64,000 nucleotides of DNA from Thioalkalivibrio paradoxus (GTDB taxonomy: Bacteria; Pseudomonadota; Gammaproteobacteria; Ectothiorhodospirales; Ectothiorhodospiraceae): positions 124,001 to 188,000 of the forward strand of contig JAABSC010000002.1 in the NCBI GenBank assembly GCA_011390565.1, given 5' to 3'. The number at the start of each line of letters is the position of its first letter. Position 1 is the stretch's first letter. The notes under the pieces were generated by a model. It saw only the letters and a list, made by a program, of their open reading frames with translations. It did not search any database and had not been told where the DNA came from. Positions 1-8,886 of the stretch are shown here, piece after piece. The translations under genes were made by a program, and so were the position numbers.

Positions 1-105
1 ATTGGAGACGCCCGGCGGGCTTCAGGGGAACTGGGGTGGCAACCCGCCTGGACCTCGCTGGACGCGATCCTCGAGACCGCCTGGGACTGGATGCGGGCGA
101 GGTGA
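1..105 (+). CDS. galE: UDP-glucose 4-epimerase, C-terminal end only (partial)
   Basis: The first 105 bases read in frame 1 as the last 34 residues of a protein, ending in TGA. The visible text, with ELGWQP followed by a hydrophobic helix ending AWDWMRAR, matches the usual end of GalE-type NAD-dependent sugar-nucleotide epimerases (short-chain dehydrogenase fold, cytoplasmic, interconverting UDP-glucose and UDP-galactose). The start and the Rossmann and catalytic YxxxK parts lie outside the window, so the substrate is unproven. A related nucleotide-sugar epimerase or dehydratase could end the same way. Confidence 0.7.
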   Translation: MGDARRASGELGWQPAWTSLDAILETAWDWMRAR

Positions 106-130
106 ACGCAGGGCGTTCCCGCGGCGCGGA

Positions 131-436
131 CTACAGGTACTTCAGCCGCTGCCGCAACGCCTCCGGTTCGGACGCGGCATCCCGAAGCGTCGCGCCCGCA
201 TCGGACGTGCCGATGACCAGACCCTTGCCGGAAACCGGCACCACGTTGTCGATCTGAAACCGGCCCGTCGCGCCGCGCAGAAAGCACTCCTCGTCGAAGT
301 ACAGCCGGTCGCCCTCGGGCCCGATCTCGTCGGATTCAATCGTGTCGTAGCCGATCAGCCGTGCGATATCCTCGTGTCCGCTGATGTCGACGGACTCGAT
401 GGACTGTGTTTCCGGGTCGATCAGGATGGCTTTCAT
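131..436 (-). CDS. Small conserved-type hypothetical protein, 101 aa
   Basis: The gene starts at the ATG at 436 (MKAILIDPETQSI...). Longer in-frame extensions upstream run antisense through the tRNA-Val gene and are not real. The protein is acidic, cytoplasmic and without a signal peptide or membrane segment. It looks like a small alpha/beta protein with an acidic middle (IGPEGDRLYFDEECFL) and a glycine-rich strand-turn (VVPVSGKGLVIG). I do not recognise a named family and assign no function. It lies tail-to-tail with the galE end and is separated from the tRNA-Val gene by a REP-like repeat. Confidence 0.6.
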   Translation of the reverse strand: MKAILIDPETQSIESVDISGHEDIARLIGYDTIESDEIGPEGDRLYFDEECFLRGATGRFQIDNVVPVSGKGLVIGTSDAGATLRDAASEPEALRQRLKYL

Positions 437-486
437 TACCGATGCTCCGATTTTTCGTTCATCCGAAAGCCTATCACGCAAGCACT

Positions 487-525
487 GGGGGCTGACCCCG
501 GTCGATGGAAATTGGGGTCTGACCC
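487..525. repeat. REP-like intergenic repeat (two GGGG(T)CTGACCC units)
   Basis: Two near-identical short units, GGGGGCTGACCCC (487-499) and GGGGTCTGACCC (514-525), flank GGTCGATGGAAATT. Similar GGGTCTGACCCCAATTT-type motifs are common intergenic debris in gammaproteobacteria, often linked to REP-associated (RAYT/IS200-like) transposases. No transposase is next to it. Confidence 0.45.
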
Positions 526-537
526 GGGAGTATGGCG

Positions 538-565
538 TTGACTTGGGCGGGGAAGGCGGTAGAAT
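538..565 (+). promoter_or_regulatory. Sigma70-type promoter of tRNA-Val(GAC)
   Basis: TTGACT at 538-543 and TAGAAT at 560-565 are separated by 16 bases and lie 18 bases upstream of the mature tRNA 5' end, the expected place for a tRNA promoter. The GC-rich bases after the -10 (CCCGC) would fit a stringently controlled discriminator. Confidence 0.6.
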
Positions 566-583
566 CCCGCGTTCGAAGACGAC

Positions 584-660
584 AGGCGCGTAGCTCAGCT
601 GGTTAGAGCACCACCTTGACATGGTGGGGGTCGTTGGTTCGAGTCCAATCGCGCCTACCA
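584..660 (+). tRNA. tRNA-Val (anticodon GAC)
   Basis: A complete cloverleaf: acceptor stem AGGCGCG pairs with CGCGCCT, the anticodon stem is CCACC/GGTGG with loop TTGACAT (anticodon GAC), the T loop is TTCGAGT, and CCA is genomically encoded. It reads valine codons GTC/GTT. It is a single tRNA gene with its own promoter and terminator; there is no sign of a phage or island attached to its 3' end. Confidence 0.95.
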
Positions 661-675
661 ATATTCGGCATCAAG

Positions 676-713
676 CGGCTGCCTGGAACTGAGGGTTCCA
701 TGCGGCCGTTTTT
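676..713 (+). terminator. Intrinsic terminator after tRNA-Val(GAC)
   Basis: CGGCTGCCTGGAAC and GGTTCCATGCGGCCG form an imperfect stem with a TGAG loop followed by TTTTT, 16 bases after the tRNA. Confidence 0.6.
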
Positions 714-799
714 GCGTTTGGAGTCTTTCGCTACACTAACGTCCTTCATTCCTGATCCCTGGCTGGGCACTGGAGCGTCCGATTTCACCCGTCGTAGAG

Positions 800-2092
800 G
801 TGCGCAAGCGCGAGGTGTTTGGCTGGGCGATGTTCGACTTCGCCAATCAGGCCTACACGCTGCTGATCATCACGGTCATCTTCGGGGATCTCTTTACCCG
901 TGTGATCGTGGCCGATGCTCCGGATTTCCGGCTCGGCAACCTGCTTTGGAGCCTGGCTCTGGCTGCGAGTTACCTGTTGGTCCTGATCGCGGCCCCGGTG
1001 GCGGGAGCGATCATGGATGCGACCCGCTCACGCAAGCGCTTCCTGCTCGCCTCGTGGATACTCACGGTACTGGCCACGGCTGCGCTGTATTGGGTCGAAC
1101 CCGGGTTGATCCTGTTGGGGATGGTGCTGATCGTGATCTCCAATTTCGGATACGCGATCGGCGAGTCGTTCATCGCGAGCTTCCTGCCGGATCTCGGCCC
1201 GCCGGAGCGTCTCGGCTGGATCTCGGGTCTGGGTTGGGCCCTCGGCTACGCGGGCGGTCTGGTGGCGACGGGCTTTGCGCTGGTGCTGCTGGGGGATGTT
1301 TCCGCCGACAATTTCGAGCGCATACGCTGGGTGGGGCCCTTCGCTGCAGCCTTCTTCCTGCTGGCGGCGATACCGACCTTCCTGTTCCTGCGGGAGACCG
1401 GCCCGAGGCGCCGCGTGCGCGGTGGCTTGCAGTTGAGCCTGGGTTTCCGGCGCGTCGCGCGAAGCCTCGTCACCCTTCGGGATCGGCCCGGGCTTCGGGA
1501 CCTGTTTGTCTCGATTTTCTTCGTAATGGCCGGGATCTACATCGTGATCTCGTTCACTTTCATCTATGGCTCGCAGGTGATCGGTTGGGACGAATCGACC
1601 CGGGTGGCGATGTTCATCATCACGCAGGTCACCGCGATGATCGGAGCCCTGGCCTTCGGGTGGCTGCAGGATCGGATCGGGGCAGTGCCGGTATATCGCT
1701 TCACACTGGTCTTCTGGGTGATTGCCGTGCTGGCCATTTACCTGACTCCGTGGATATCGATCCAGCTGACCGCGATGCTGGGACGACCGGTCGAGCCACA
1801 ACAGGTGTTTCTTTTCGTGGGGGCGATCGCCGGCCTGTCCCTGGGTTCCGCACAGTCAGCGGGCCGGGCGCTGGTGGCGTTGATGGTGCCGCGGCAGGAG
1901 GCCGGGCGCTGGTTCGGTTTCTGGGGGCTGGCGGGCAAGGCCGCCGCGATCTTCGGCCTGGTCGGCATCGGCCTGCTGCAGCTGTGGCTGGGGCTGGCGA
2001 ATGCGATCCTTTTTTGCCTGCTCCTGTTCGGCGCGGCCCTCGTCGCTACTGTGCGCATCCGGTTGCCGAAGGTGTCCAACCGCTCCGCGTAG
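800..2092 (+). CDS. MFS permease, UMF1/Atg22-like family
   Basis: This 430-residue integral membrane protein has about twelve hydrophobic segments and belongs to the UMF1 (Atg22-like) branch of the major facilitator superfamily. Visible marks are the N-terminal FGWAMFDFANQAYTLLI signature, a long cytoplasmic loop near residues 205-225 rich in Arg, and C-terminal helices with GSAQSAGRALVALMVP. Yeast Atg22 exports amino acids from the vacuole; the bacterial substrate is not known. The start used is the GTG at 800, which gives the family N-terminus, although the AGAGG in front of it is too close to be a good ribosome site. The gene stands alone, convergent with ppk1. Confidence 0.85.
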   Translation: MRKREVFGWAMFDFANQAYTLLIITVIFGDLFTRVIVADAPDFRLGNLLWSLALAASYLLVLIAAPVAGAIMDATRSRKRFLLASWILTVLATAALYWVEPGLILLGMVLIVISNFGYAIGESFIASFLPDLGPPERLGWISGLGWALGYAGGLVATGFALVLLGDVSADNFERIRWVGPFAAAFFLLAAIPTFLFLRETGPRRRVRGGLQLSLGFRRVARSLVTLRDRPGLRDLFVSIFFVMAGIYIVISFTFIYGSQVIGWDESTRVAMFIITQVTAMIGALAFGWLQDRIGAVPVYRFTLVFWVIAVLAIYLTPWISIQLTAMLGRPVEPQQVFLFVGAIAGLSLGSAQSAGRALVALMVPRQEAGRWFGFWGLAGKAAAIFGLVGIGLLQLWLGLANAILFCLLLFGAALVATVRIRLPKVSNRSA

Positions 2093-2099
2093 CGGCTCC

Positions 2100-2119
2100 A
2101 GGCCCCTTGGCCGGGGCCT
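2100..2119. terminator. Hairpin between convergent MFS and ppk1 genes
   Basis: AGGCCCC and GGGGCCT form a perfect 7-bp stem in the 50-bp gap between the two stop codons. There is no clear T-run on either side, so it may act as a weak bidirectional terminator. Confidence 0.3.
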
Positions 2120-2142
2120 GTCCGCGAAGACAGCCAACGTGG

Positions 2143-4218
2143 TCAGCTCTTGTTGGCGAGCTTCTCGAGCAGGTCCTGCTGCACCGAGAAGGGCGGTTCG
2201 TTGGCAACGGGCGCCTGCTTGACGTAGCTGCCATCCTTCTGCAGCGTCCACGCCTGGGTGTTGTCGCGCATGTAGGAAAACAGGGACTCGTCTGCCGCGC
2301 GATCGCGCAGCTTCGGATCCTTGATCGGGAACGCGACCTCGACACGGCGGAAGAAATTGCGCGGCATCCAGTCCGCACTGGAGAGGAACAGCTCGGGCTG
2401 GCCGTCGTTTCCGAAATAGAACACGCGGGAGTGCTCGAGGAAGCGTCCCAGAACCGAACGCACCTCGATGTTTTCCGACACCCCCGGGACATCGGGACGC
2501 AGACAGCAGATTCCGCGCACGAGGAGCTTCACCTGGACCCCGGCTCCGGAGGCGCGGTACAGGGCCTGGATCACGCGCGGCTCGATCAGTGAGTTCATGC
2601 GCGCGGCGATCAGAGCGGGCTTGCCGGCCGCCGCGTGAGCGGTTTCACGTTCGATGCGTTCCAGGATGGCGGCGTGCAGCGTGAAGGGTGCCTGCAGCAG
2701 GTTCTTGAGCTTCGAGACCTTCCCCAGCCCGGTGAGCTGCTGGAAAACGCGGTGCACGTCTTCGGTGATCACCGGATCGGCGGTCAGCAGTCCGTAATCG
2801 GTGTAGGCCTTGGCGGTTCCGGCATGGTAGTTGCCCGTCCCCAGGTGTGCGTAACGCGTGATCTGGTCATTGTCTCGGCGCACCACAAGGGCCATTTTCG
2901 CGTGGGTCTTGTATCCGACCACGCCGTAGGTGACGTGCACGCCGGCATCCTGCATGCGGTTCGCCAGTTCGATGTTGGCTTCCTCGTCGAAACGGGCGCG
3001 CAGCTCGATGACCACCGTGACTTCCTTGCCCGCCTGCGCCGCGTCGATCAGCGTTTCCACGAGTTCCGAGCGGGTTCCGGTGCGGTAGAGCGTCTGCTTG
3101 ATGGCCAGGACGTTCGGATCGCTCGCGGCCTGCCGGATGAATTCGATCACCGGCATGAAGGATTCATAGGGGTGGTGCAGCAGCTGTTCCTGCTGCCGGA
3201 TCGCGTCGAAGATGCTGCCGGCGCCGTAGAACTTGGGCAGGCTGGGTATGAAAGCCGGAAACTTGAGTTCCGCGCGATCGACGAGGTCGTGCACCGCCAT
3301 CAGGCGGTTGAGGTTCACCAGGCCATGAACCTGGTACAGCTCGTCCTCGGTCAGCTTGAACTGCGCCAGCAGAAACCGCGCATCGTCCGGCGGACAGTTG
3401 TCCGCGATCTCGAGGCGCACGGCCTCGCCATAGTTGCGCTGCGGAAGCTCGCCTTCCAGCGCGTTGAGGAGATCGTCGATTTCCTCCTCGCGCACGAACA
3501 GGTCCGAGTTCCGGGTCAGGCGGAACTGGTAGCAGCCGGTCACCTTCATGCCCTGAAAAAGCTCGTCCACATGCGCGTGCAGGATCGACGACAGGAACAC
3601 GAATTCGTTTGGGCTGGTCGCCACCTCCTTCGGCAGCCGAACGACCCGCGGCAATGAACGCGGGGCCTGTACCACCGCACGGCGGGATTCCCGCCCGAAC
3701 GCATCCTTGCCCTTCAGCGTTACGATGAAGTTCAGGCTCTTGTTCAGGATGCGGGGGAAGGGGTGCGCCGGGTCCAGGCCGATGGGACTCAATACCGGTT
3801 GCAGCTGCTCCTGGAAGTAGTTCTTCACCCAGGTCTGCTGCGCGTCGTTCCAGTGCGTGCGCCGGATGAAGTGAACATCTTCCTTGGCCAGCGCAGGGAT
3901 CAGAACCTCGGTCAGGGTGCGGTATTGCTCGGTGACCAGCGCGTGCGCGCCATTGCTGATCTTGGCCAGCTGCTCCTGGGCCGACAGCCCATCCGGTCCG
4001 GGTGTTTGCACATTCAACGCCACCTGTTGCCGAAGCGAGCCCACCCGAACCTCGAAGAACTCGTCGAGATTGGTCGACGAGATGCAGAGAAAACGAAGGC
4101 GTTCGAGCAGGGGAAAACTCTTGTCGAGGGCCAGTTCCAGAACGCGCCGGTTGAATTCGAGCAGGGAAAGCTCGCGGTTGAGGTAGAGCTCTGGATTTGT
4201 GAGGTCGATGTCGTTCAT
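2143..4218 (-). CDS. ppk1: Polyphosphate kinase 1
   Basis: PPK1 reversibly makes long-chain inorganic polyphosphate from ATP at the inner membrane face. The protein is 691 residues from the ATG at 4218 (an ATG 21 bases upstream is also possible; neither has a clear ribosome site), close to the 688 of the E. coli enzyme. The N-terminal domain begins ELYLNRELSLLEFN. The two essential histidines of the phospholipase-D-like halves are visible: His439 in KTHAK, equivalent to the autophosphorylated E. coli His435, and His458 in YAHLGTGNYH. No ppx or pst gene is adjacent; phoU is 37 kb away in this window. It is convergent with the MFS gene. Confidence 0.97.
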   Translation of the reverse strand: MNDIDLTNPELYLNRELSLLEFNRRVLELALDKSFPLLERLRFLCISSTNLDEFFEVRVGSLRQQVALNVQTPGPDGLSAQEQLAKISNGAHALVTEQYRTLTEVLIPALAKEDVHFIRRTHWNDAQQTWVKNYFQEQLQPVLSPIGLDPAHPFPRILNKSLNFIVTLKGKDAFGRESRRAVVQAPRSLPRVVRLPKEVATSPNEFVFLSSILHAHVDELFQGMKVTGCYQFRLTRNSDLFVREEEIDDLLNALEGELPQRNYGEAVRLEIADNCPPDDARFLLAQFKLTEDELYQVHGLVNLNRLMAVHDLVDRAELKFPAFIPSLPKFYGAGSIFDAIRQQEQLLHHPYESFMPVIEFIRQAASDPNVLAIKQTLYRTGTRSELVETLIDAAQAGKEVTVVIELRARFDEEANIELANRMQDAGVHVTYGVVGYKTHAKMALVVRRDNDQITRYAHLGTGNYHAGTAKAYTDYGLLTADPVITEDVHRVFQQLTGLGKVSKLKNLLQAPFTLHAAILERIERETAHAAAGKPALIAARMNSLIEPRVIQALYRASGAGVQVKLLVRGICCLRPDVPGVSENIEVRSVLGRFLEHSRVFYFGNDGQPELFLSSADWMPRNFFRRVEVAFPIKDPKLRDRAADESLFSYMRDNTQAWTLQKDGSYVKQAPVANEPPFSVQQDLLEKLANKS

Positions 4219-4336
4219 GGCGCGGCGTGGAGTGGGCATCCAGGGAGCCTAAACCACTTCAGGATTCGGGTATAGCGCGGCCTTGTTACAGCCCCCATGG
4301 GGCCCCGGGCCTGCCAGGACCGCTCTGCGCAATGCC

Positions 4337-5245
4337 TCAGGCCGCGAACAGGAACTCGATCAGCGCTTTCTGCGCGTGCAGGCGATTCTCGGCTTCGTCC
4401 CAGACCACACTTTGCGGTCCCTCGAGCACCTCGGTGGTGACTTCTTCTTCCCGATGTGCCGGCAGACAGTGCATGAACAACGCATCCGGCCGGGCCAGCG
4501 CCATCAGGGGTTCGTCCACGATGAATTTCGAGAAGGCCTGGCGCCGGGCGCTCTTTTCATCCTCCTGACCCATGCTCGCCCAGACGTCCGTGACGACGAG
4601 GTCCGCATCCCGAACGGCGTCCCGCGGGTCACGCACGAGTTCGAATGCGGAACCCGCGGCTGCGGCGATCTCGGGGTCCGGATCGTAGCCAGCGGGGCAG
4701 GCCGCCACCAGAGTGAAACCCATCTGACGGGCGGCGTGGATGTAGCTGTTGCACATGTTGTTGCCGTCGCCGATCCAGGCCACCCGCTTGCCGCCTATGT
4801 CACCGCGATGTTCGAGGTAGGTCTGCAGATCGGCCAGGATCTGTGCGGGATGTTCGTGATCGGTGAGGCCGTTGATCACGGGCACCGTCGAGTACCGTGC
4901 GAAACGCTCGATCTTTTCATGCTCGTAGGTCCGGATCATCACGCCGTCGACCATCCGGGACAGCACCCGGGCGGTATCCTCGATCGGCTCACCACGCCCG
5001 AGCTGCGTGTCCCTCGGTGACAAAAACAGCGCGTGGCCACCGAGCTGCAGCATGCCGACCTCGAACGAGACCCGGGTACGTGTGGAGGATTTTTCGAAAA
5101 TCATCCCCAGCGTCTTGCCACGCAGCAGGTGGTCGTGGGGAATTCCCGTCCGGGTTTCCCGCTTCAGCTCGATCGCACGGTCGAGAATCCGGCGAACGTT
5201 GTCCCCACTGAGGTCGGAAAAAGATAGAAAATGCTGAAGCGTCAT
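4337..5245 (-). CDS. argF: Ornithine carbamoyltransferase
   Basis: The enzyme condenses ornithine with carbamoyl phosphate to citrulline in arginine synthesis. At 302 residues it has the usual length. The carbamoyl-phosphate motif STRTR is at residues 54-58, followed by the HPAQ-type segment and, near the C-terminus, the ornithine-loop signature HCLPAHR. The ATG overlaps the argD stop as ATGA, so the two genes are translationally coupled and argD-argF is an operon. No ARG-box operator was identified with confidence. Confidence 0.97.
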   Translation of the reverse strand: MTLQHFLSFSDLSGDNVRRILDRAIELKRETRTGIPHDHLLRGKTLGMIFEKSSTRTRVSFEVGMLQLGGHALFLSPRDTQLGRGEPIEDTARVLSRMVDGVMIRTYEHEKIERFARYSTVPVINGLTDHEHPAQILADLQTYLEHRGDIGGKRVAWIGDGNNMCNSYIHAARQMGFTLVAACPAGYDPDPEIAAAAGSAFELVRDPRDAVRDADLVVTDVWASMGQEDEKSARRQAFSKFIVDEPLMALARPDALFMHCLPAHREEEVTTEVLEGPQSVVWDEAENRLHAQKALIEFLFAA

Positions 5246-6438
5246 GCGGTAACCCTTTGTCTTTCTTCGCGCGTGAGGAGTTCCATCGTGATCTCCGAAA
5301 CGGTGTCCGCGATTTCGGTCGCCTGCTGTTGGTTGATGATGAGCGGAGGCAGCAGACGGATGATCCGTTCCGCCGTGACGTTGATCAGAAGGCCGCGGTC
5401 GAGTGCGGTGCGCACCAGTTCGCCGGCGGGCCGATCGAGTTCGATCCCCAGCATCAGGCCCCGTCCCCGGATTTCGAGAACTTCCGGGCGGTGGCCGAGG
5501 CGTTCCTGCAACATCCGCAGCAGTTGCGTTCCACGGCGGGTCGCTTCCTCGCAGATCGCTTCCTCCTGCATCACGTCCAGTACCGCGAGCGCGGCACGGC
5601 AGACCAGGGGGTTGCCACCGAAGGTGGTGCCGTGCGTCCCGGGGGTGAACAGATCCCGCGCGCGACCCGCCACCAGGCTGGCCCCGATCGGAACGCCATT
5701 GCCCAGCCCCTTGGCCAGGCTCAGCACGTCCGGGAGGATGCCTTCATGCTGGAAGGCGAACCACTCCCCGGTGCGCCCGACGCCCGCCTGGATCTCGTCA
5801 AGCATGAGGAGCCAGTCATTCTGGCTGGCGAGCGTGCGCAGGTCGTGGAGATAACCGTCCGGGGGCACGCGGATCCCACCCTCGCCGGTAATGGGTTCGA
5901 CGAGGATCGCGGCCACCTCGGGATCGTCCCGGTATTCGGCAACCGCCGTTGCATCACCAAAAGGCACCCGGAGGAAGCCGGGCACCAACGGCTCGAACCC
6001 CTTCTGGATTCGCGCATTTCCGGTGGCGGAAAGCGTCGCGAGGGTGCGGCCGTGAAAGCTGCCCTCCATCACGATGATCTTGGGGTTGACGATGCCGCGC
6101 CGATGCCCGTGCAGGCGCGCAAGCTTGATCGCGGCTTCGTTGGCTTCGGCGCCGGAATTGCAGAAAAAGGCCTGATCCATACCCGCGAGTGCGCACAGGC
6201 GCCGCGCCAGCTGCTCCTGCAATGGAATGCGGTAGAGATTGGAGGTGTGGATGAGGGTCTGCGCCTGGTCGGCGATGGCGGCCGCGATCTTGGGATGGGC
6301 ATGGCCCAGCCCGCAGACCGCGATGCCGGACAGCGCGTCCAGGTAACGCCGGCCTTCGGTATCCCACAGCCACGCGCCTTCACCCCGTTCGAACGCGACC
6401 GGAAGCCGGTTATAGGTACTTTGCAGCGCATCACTCAT
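5242..6438 (-). CDS. argD: Acetylornithine aminotransferase
   Basis: A class III PLP aminotransferase that transaminates N-acetylglutamate semialdehyde in arginine synthesis, and often also the succinyl-diaminopimelate step for lysine. It is 398 residues from the internal ATG at 6438 ([11 protein letters not shown]); an ATG 36 bases upstream adds residues absent from the family. The Asp of [12 protein letters not shown] contacts the PLP ring, and the Lys in LAKGLGNG forms the Schiff base. It is the first gene of the argDF pair, which it joins by a 4-base overlap. Confidence 0.95.
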   Translation of the reverse strand: MSDALQSTYNRLPVAFERGEGAWLWDTEGRRYLDALSGIAVCGLGHAHPKIAAAIADQAQTLIHTSNLYRIPLQEQLARRLCALAGMDQAFFCNSGAEANEAAIKLARLHGHRRGIVNPKIIVMEGSFHGRTLATLSATGNARIQKGFEPLVPGFLRVPFGDATAVAEYRDDPEVAAILVEPITGEGGIRVPPDGYLHDLRTLASQNDWLLMLDEIQAGVGRTGEWFAFQHEGILPDVLSLAKGLGNGVPIGASLVAGRARDLFTPGTHGTTFGGNPLVCRAALAVLDVMQEEAICEEATRRGTQLLRMLQERLGHRPEVLEIRGRGLMLGIELDRPAGELVRTALDRGLLINVTAERIIRLLPPLIINQQQATEIADTVSEITMELLTREERQRVTA

Positions 6439-6544
6439 CGCACTCTCCGAATAAAGAAGGCCGGTGGCATCCAATGAAGGCGCACCGGCCCGGGAGCCGT
6501 TCCGCCCGGCGCAAACCGGGGGTACGGATGCTCGAATTGTCGGC

Positions 6545-7126
6545 CTATTTCATCTGACTGGCAACGAAGTCCCAGTTCACCACGTTCCAGAAACCCTCGA
6601 GGTATTTCGGGCGCAGGTTGCGGTAGTCGATGTAATAGGCGTGTTCCCAGACGTCCACGGTCAGCAGCGGCGTCTTGCCGTCGCGGATGGGGTTGGCGGC
6701 ATTCGAGGTATTGACGATCTCCACGGAACCGTCGGCGTTCTGCACCAGCCAGGTCCAGGCGGAACCGAAGTTGTTCACCGCCATGTCGGTGAACTTCTCC
6801 TTGAAGGCCGTGAAGGACCCGAAGGCCGCGTTGATCGCGTCGGCGACCTTGCCGGACGGCTCGCCACCGCCGTTGGGGCTCATGCAGTTGAAGTAGAACG
6901 TGTGGTTCCAGACCTGGGCGCCGTTGTTGAAGATGCCGCCGGCCGGGGCGTTCCGGATGATGTCTTCCAGCGAGGCATTCTCGAACTCGCTGCCGGGCAG
7001 GAGACCGTTGAGCTTGGTCACGTAGGTGGCGTGGTGCTTGTCGTGGTGAAACTCCAGGGTCTCCGCCGAGATATGCGGTTCCAGTGCATTCTTCTCGTAC
7101 GGCAGTGCGGGCAGTTCGTAAGCCAT
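6545..7126 (-). CDS. sodB: Iron superoxide dismutase
   Basis: This 193-residue cytoplasmic Fe-type superoxide dismutase begins MAYELPALPYEKNALEPHIS. Metal ligands are visible in the HHDKHH segment, the WNHTFYF segment and DVWEHAYYIDYRN, and the active-site glutamine and aromatic residues follow the Fe-type pattern (FNNGAQVWNH). There is no signal peptide. A strong AAGGAG ribosome site precedes the ATG. It lies 106 bp upstream of argD in the same direction, but the gap suggests a separate transcript. Confidence 0.97.
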   Translation of the reverse strand: MAYELPALPYEKNALEPHISAETLEFHHDKHHATYVTKLNGLLPGSEFENASLEDIIRNAPAGGIFNNGAQVWNHTFYFNCMSPNGGGEPSGKVADAINAAFGSFTAFKEKFTDMAVNNFGSAWTWLVQNADGSVEIVNTSNAANPIRDGKTPLLTVDVWEHAYYIDYRNLRPKYLEGFWNVVNWDFVASQMK

Positions 7127-7383
7127 GCAGGATCTCCTTATGTATGGACTGCGCAGATCACGCAGATATCTAGAGGACGTGGAAAGATAGACATACGTTC
7201 CGCAGGATGCAATTCCCGACGTGGGTAGTCGGCTTTGAAACCCGCCCGACGGAGCACTTGCGATGCCGTATCATGGGCCTATCTTGAACTGCACGGCTTT
7301 CGGAGAATTCATCCCTTGTTGCCGCGATTCGCGCTGAAGGTCCTTTTGCCGGGCCGCGATGTTCGGGGGCAGGGGTCCATCCG

Positions 7384-8865
7384 GTGAGTGCGTCTTCCCG
7401 TCCGGTTGCGCCGCCGCCCTCCGGGAGTGCCTGGTTGGCCCGGCTGGGTCGCTGGGTCGGGCCGGCGGTGTTTGCGGTTTTCCTGCTGTGGCCGCCGAGC
7501 GGAAGCTTCGATTCCGACGCCTGGGTGGTCCTCGGCCTCACCCTGTTCATGGCCATCTGGTGGATCACGGAAGCGGTCCCGATCCCGGTCACCGCGGCCT
7601 TGCCGGTTGCGTTGCTCCCCGTGCTCGGTGTGGTTCCCATCGCCGAGGCGACCGCACCGTACGCGAATCCCCTGATCTTCCTGTTCGTCGGCGGATTCGC
7701 GGTCGCGCTGGCGGTGCAGCGCTGGAACCTGCATCGGCGGCTGGCTTTGGCGATTCTGGATTTCTCGGGCAATCGTCTGGACCGTCTGGTGGGGGGCTTC
7801 ATGCTGGCTACCGCCGGGCTCAGCATGTGGGTCAGCAACACCGCCACGGCCGCACTCATGTTGCCCATTGCGATCTCGGTGCTGGGCGTGGTCGAAGCCG
7901 ATCCGGAGGCACGCAAGGCCGGTTCGCGCCCGGCCATCGCACTTCTGCTCGGGATCGCCTTCGCGGCGAATATCGGCGGAATGGCAACCCTGATCGGTTC
8001 GCCCCCCAACGCGCTTACGGCCGCATTCCTCAACGAACGCTACGGGCTGGAAATCGGCTTCGTGCAGTGGCTCATCATGGGCCTGCCGATCGCGGGGCTG
8101 TTGCTGGCGTTCACCTGGTGGTCGCTGACCCACTGGGTGTTCCCGGTGCATCGAATTGGCCTCACCGGCCTCGGAGACATGATTGCGCACCAGCGCGTGG
8201 AACTGGGCGGCTGGTCTTCCGCGGAACGCAGGGTGGCGATCATCTTCGGTGTGGTCGCCATGGCCTGGTTGTTGCGACCGCTGCTCAATCACCTCCTGCC
8301 GCTGAACCTGACCGACGCGGGGATCGCTGTACTGGGGGCGGTGGTGCTGTTTCTTCTTCCGTCAGGCAACCCCGAACAGCGCTTTCTGCTCGCATGGGAG
8401 AACACGCGCGACCTTCCCTGGGGTGTTTTGATCCTGGTGGGAGGGGGCCTTAGCCTGGGAGCCGCGATCGAAGGCAGCGGGCTCGCCGGCCTGATCGCCG
8501 AGAGTCTGCAGGACGCGGTGCAGATGCCCTTCTGGATTCTGATTTTCGGGGTCATTCTGCTGACCATGAGCCTGAGCCACGTGACCAGCAATACGGCCAC
8601 GGCCGCCACCCTGCTGCCCCTGGTGGCGGCCTTGGCCGTGCAGACGTCCACCGCTCCGCTGATTCTGACGGTACCGGTCGCACTCGCGGCATCCGCGGCC
8701 TTCATGCTTCCCGTGGCGACCCCGCCAAACGCCATCGTGTTCGGCAGCGACCGGCTGACGGTGCTGAACATGGTCCGCGGTGGCGCTTTGCCCAGCGTTG
8801 CCTCCATAGTGCTGCTGGTTCTGGTGGCTCAGTTCTGGGTGGGCCGTGTGCTCGGGTCTGGCTGA
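7384..8865 (+). CDS. DASS-family sodium/anion (dicarboxylate or sulfate) symporter
   Basis: This 493-residue membrane protein of the SLC13/DASS family imports dicarboxylates, tricarboxylates or sulfate with sodium. The two family-defining SNT motifs are present, one in each half (SNTATAALMLP in the first, SNTATAATLLP in the second), as is the WWITEAVPIPVTAALP segment of the first scaffold helix. A GTG at 7384 is the chosen start, with a cytoplasmic Ala/Pro-rich leader of about 20 residues. It is the first of three closely spaced forward genes. The substrate cannot be told from sequence. Confidence 0.93.
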   Translation: MSASSRPVAPPPSGSAWLARLGRWVGPAVFAVFLLWPPSGSFDSDAWVVLGLTLFMAIWWITEAVPIPVTAALPVALLPVLGVVPIAEATAPYANPLIFLFVGGFAVALAVQRWNLHRRLALAILDFSGNRLDRLVGGFMLATAGLSMWVSNTATAALMLPIAISVLGVVEADPEARKAGSRPAIALLLGIAFAANIGGMATLIGSPPNALTAAFLNERYGLEIGFVQWLIMGLPIAGLLLAFTWWSLTHWVFPVHRIGLTGLGDMIAHQRVELGGWSSAERRVAIIFGVVAMAWLLRPLLNHLLPLNLTDAGIAVLGAVVLFLLPSGNPEQRFLLAWENTRDLPWGVLILVGGGLSLGAAIEGSGLAGLIAESLQDAVQMPFWILIFGVILLTMSLSHVTSNTATAATLLPLVAALAVQTSTAPLILTVPVALAASAAFMLPVATPPNAIVFGSDRLTVLNMVRGGALPSVASIVLLVLVAQFWVGRVLGSG

Positions 8866-8886
8866 GGGTACCCGGCGGAGGGGCAG

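Noticed and set aside
484..534. Possible attachment site or CRISPR-like unit beside tRNA-Val
   Set aside because: Only two short units with no regular spacers and no duplicated tRNA end; it fits a REP-like element better.
437..661. N-terminal extension of the 131-436 gene through the tRNA
   Set aside because: The extension is the antisense reading of tRNA-Val (the GLEPTTPTMSRWCSNQLSYAP-type text is a known tRNA artefact).
7309..8292. Long reverse-strand open frames opposite the DASS transporter
   Set aside because: They are GC-driven antisense shadows with Arg/Pro/Gln-rich text, no ribosome site and no family resemblance; the forward strand is a clear transporter.
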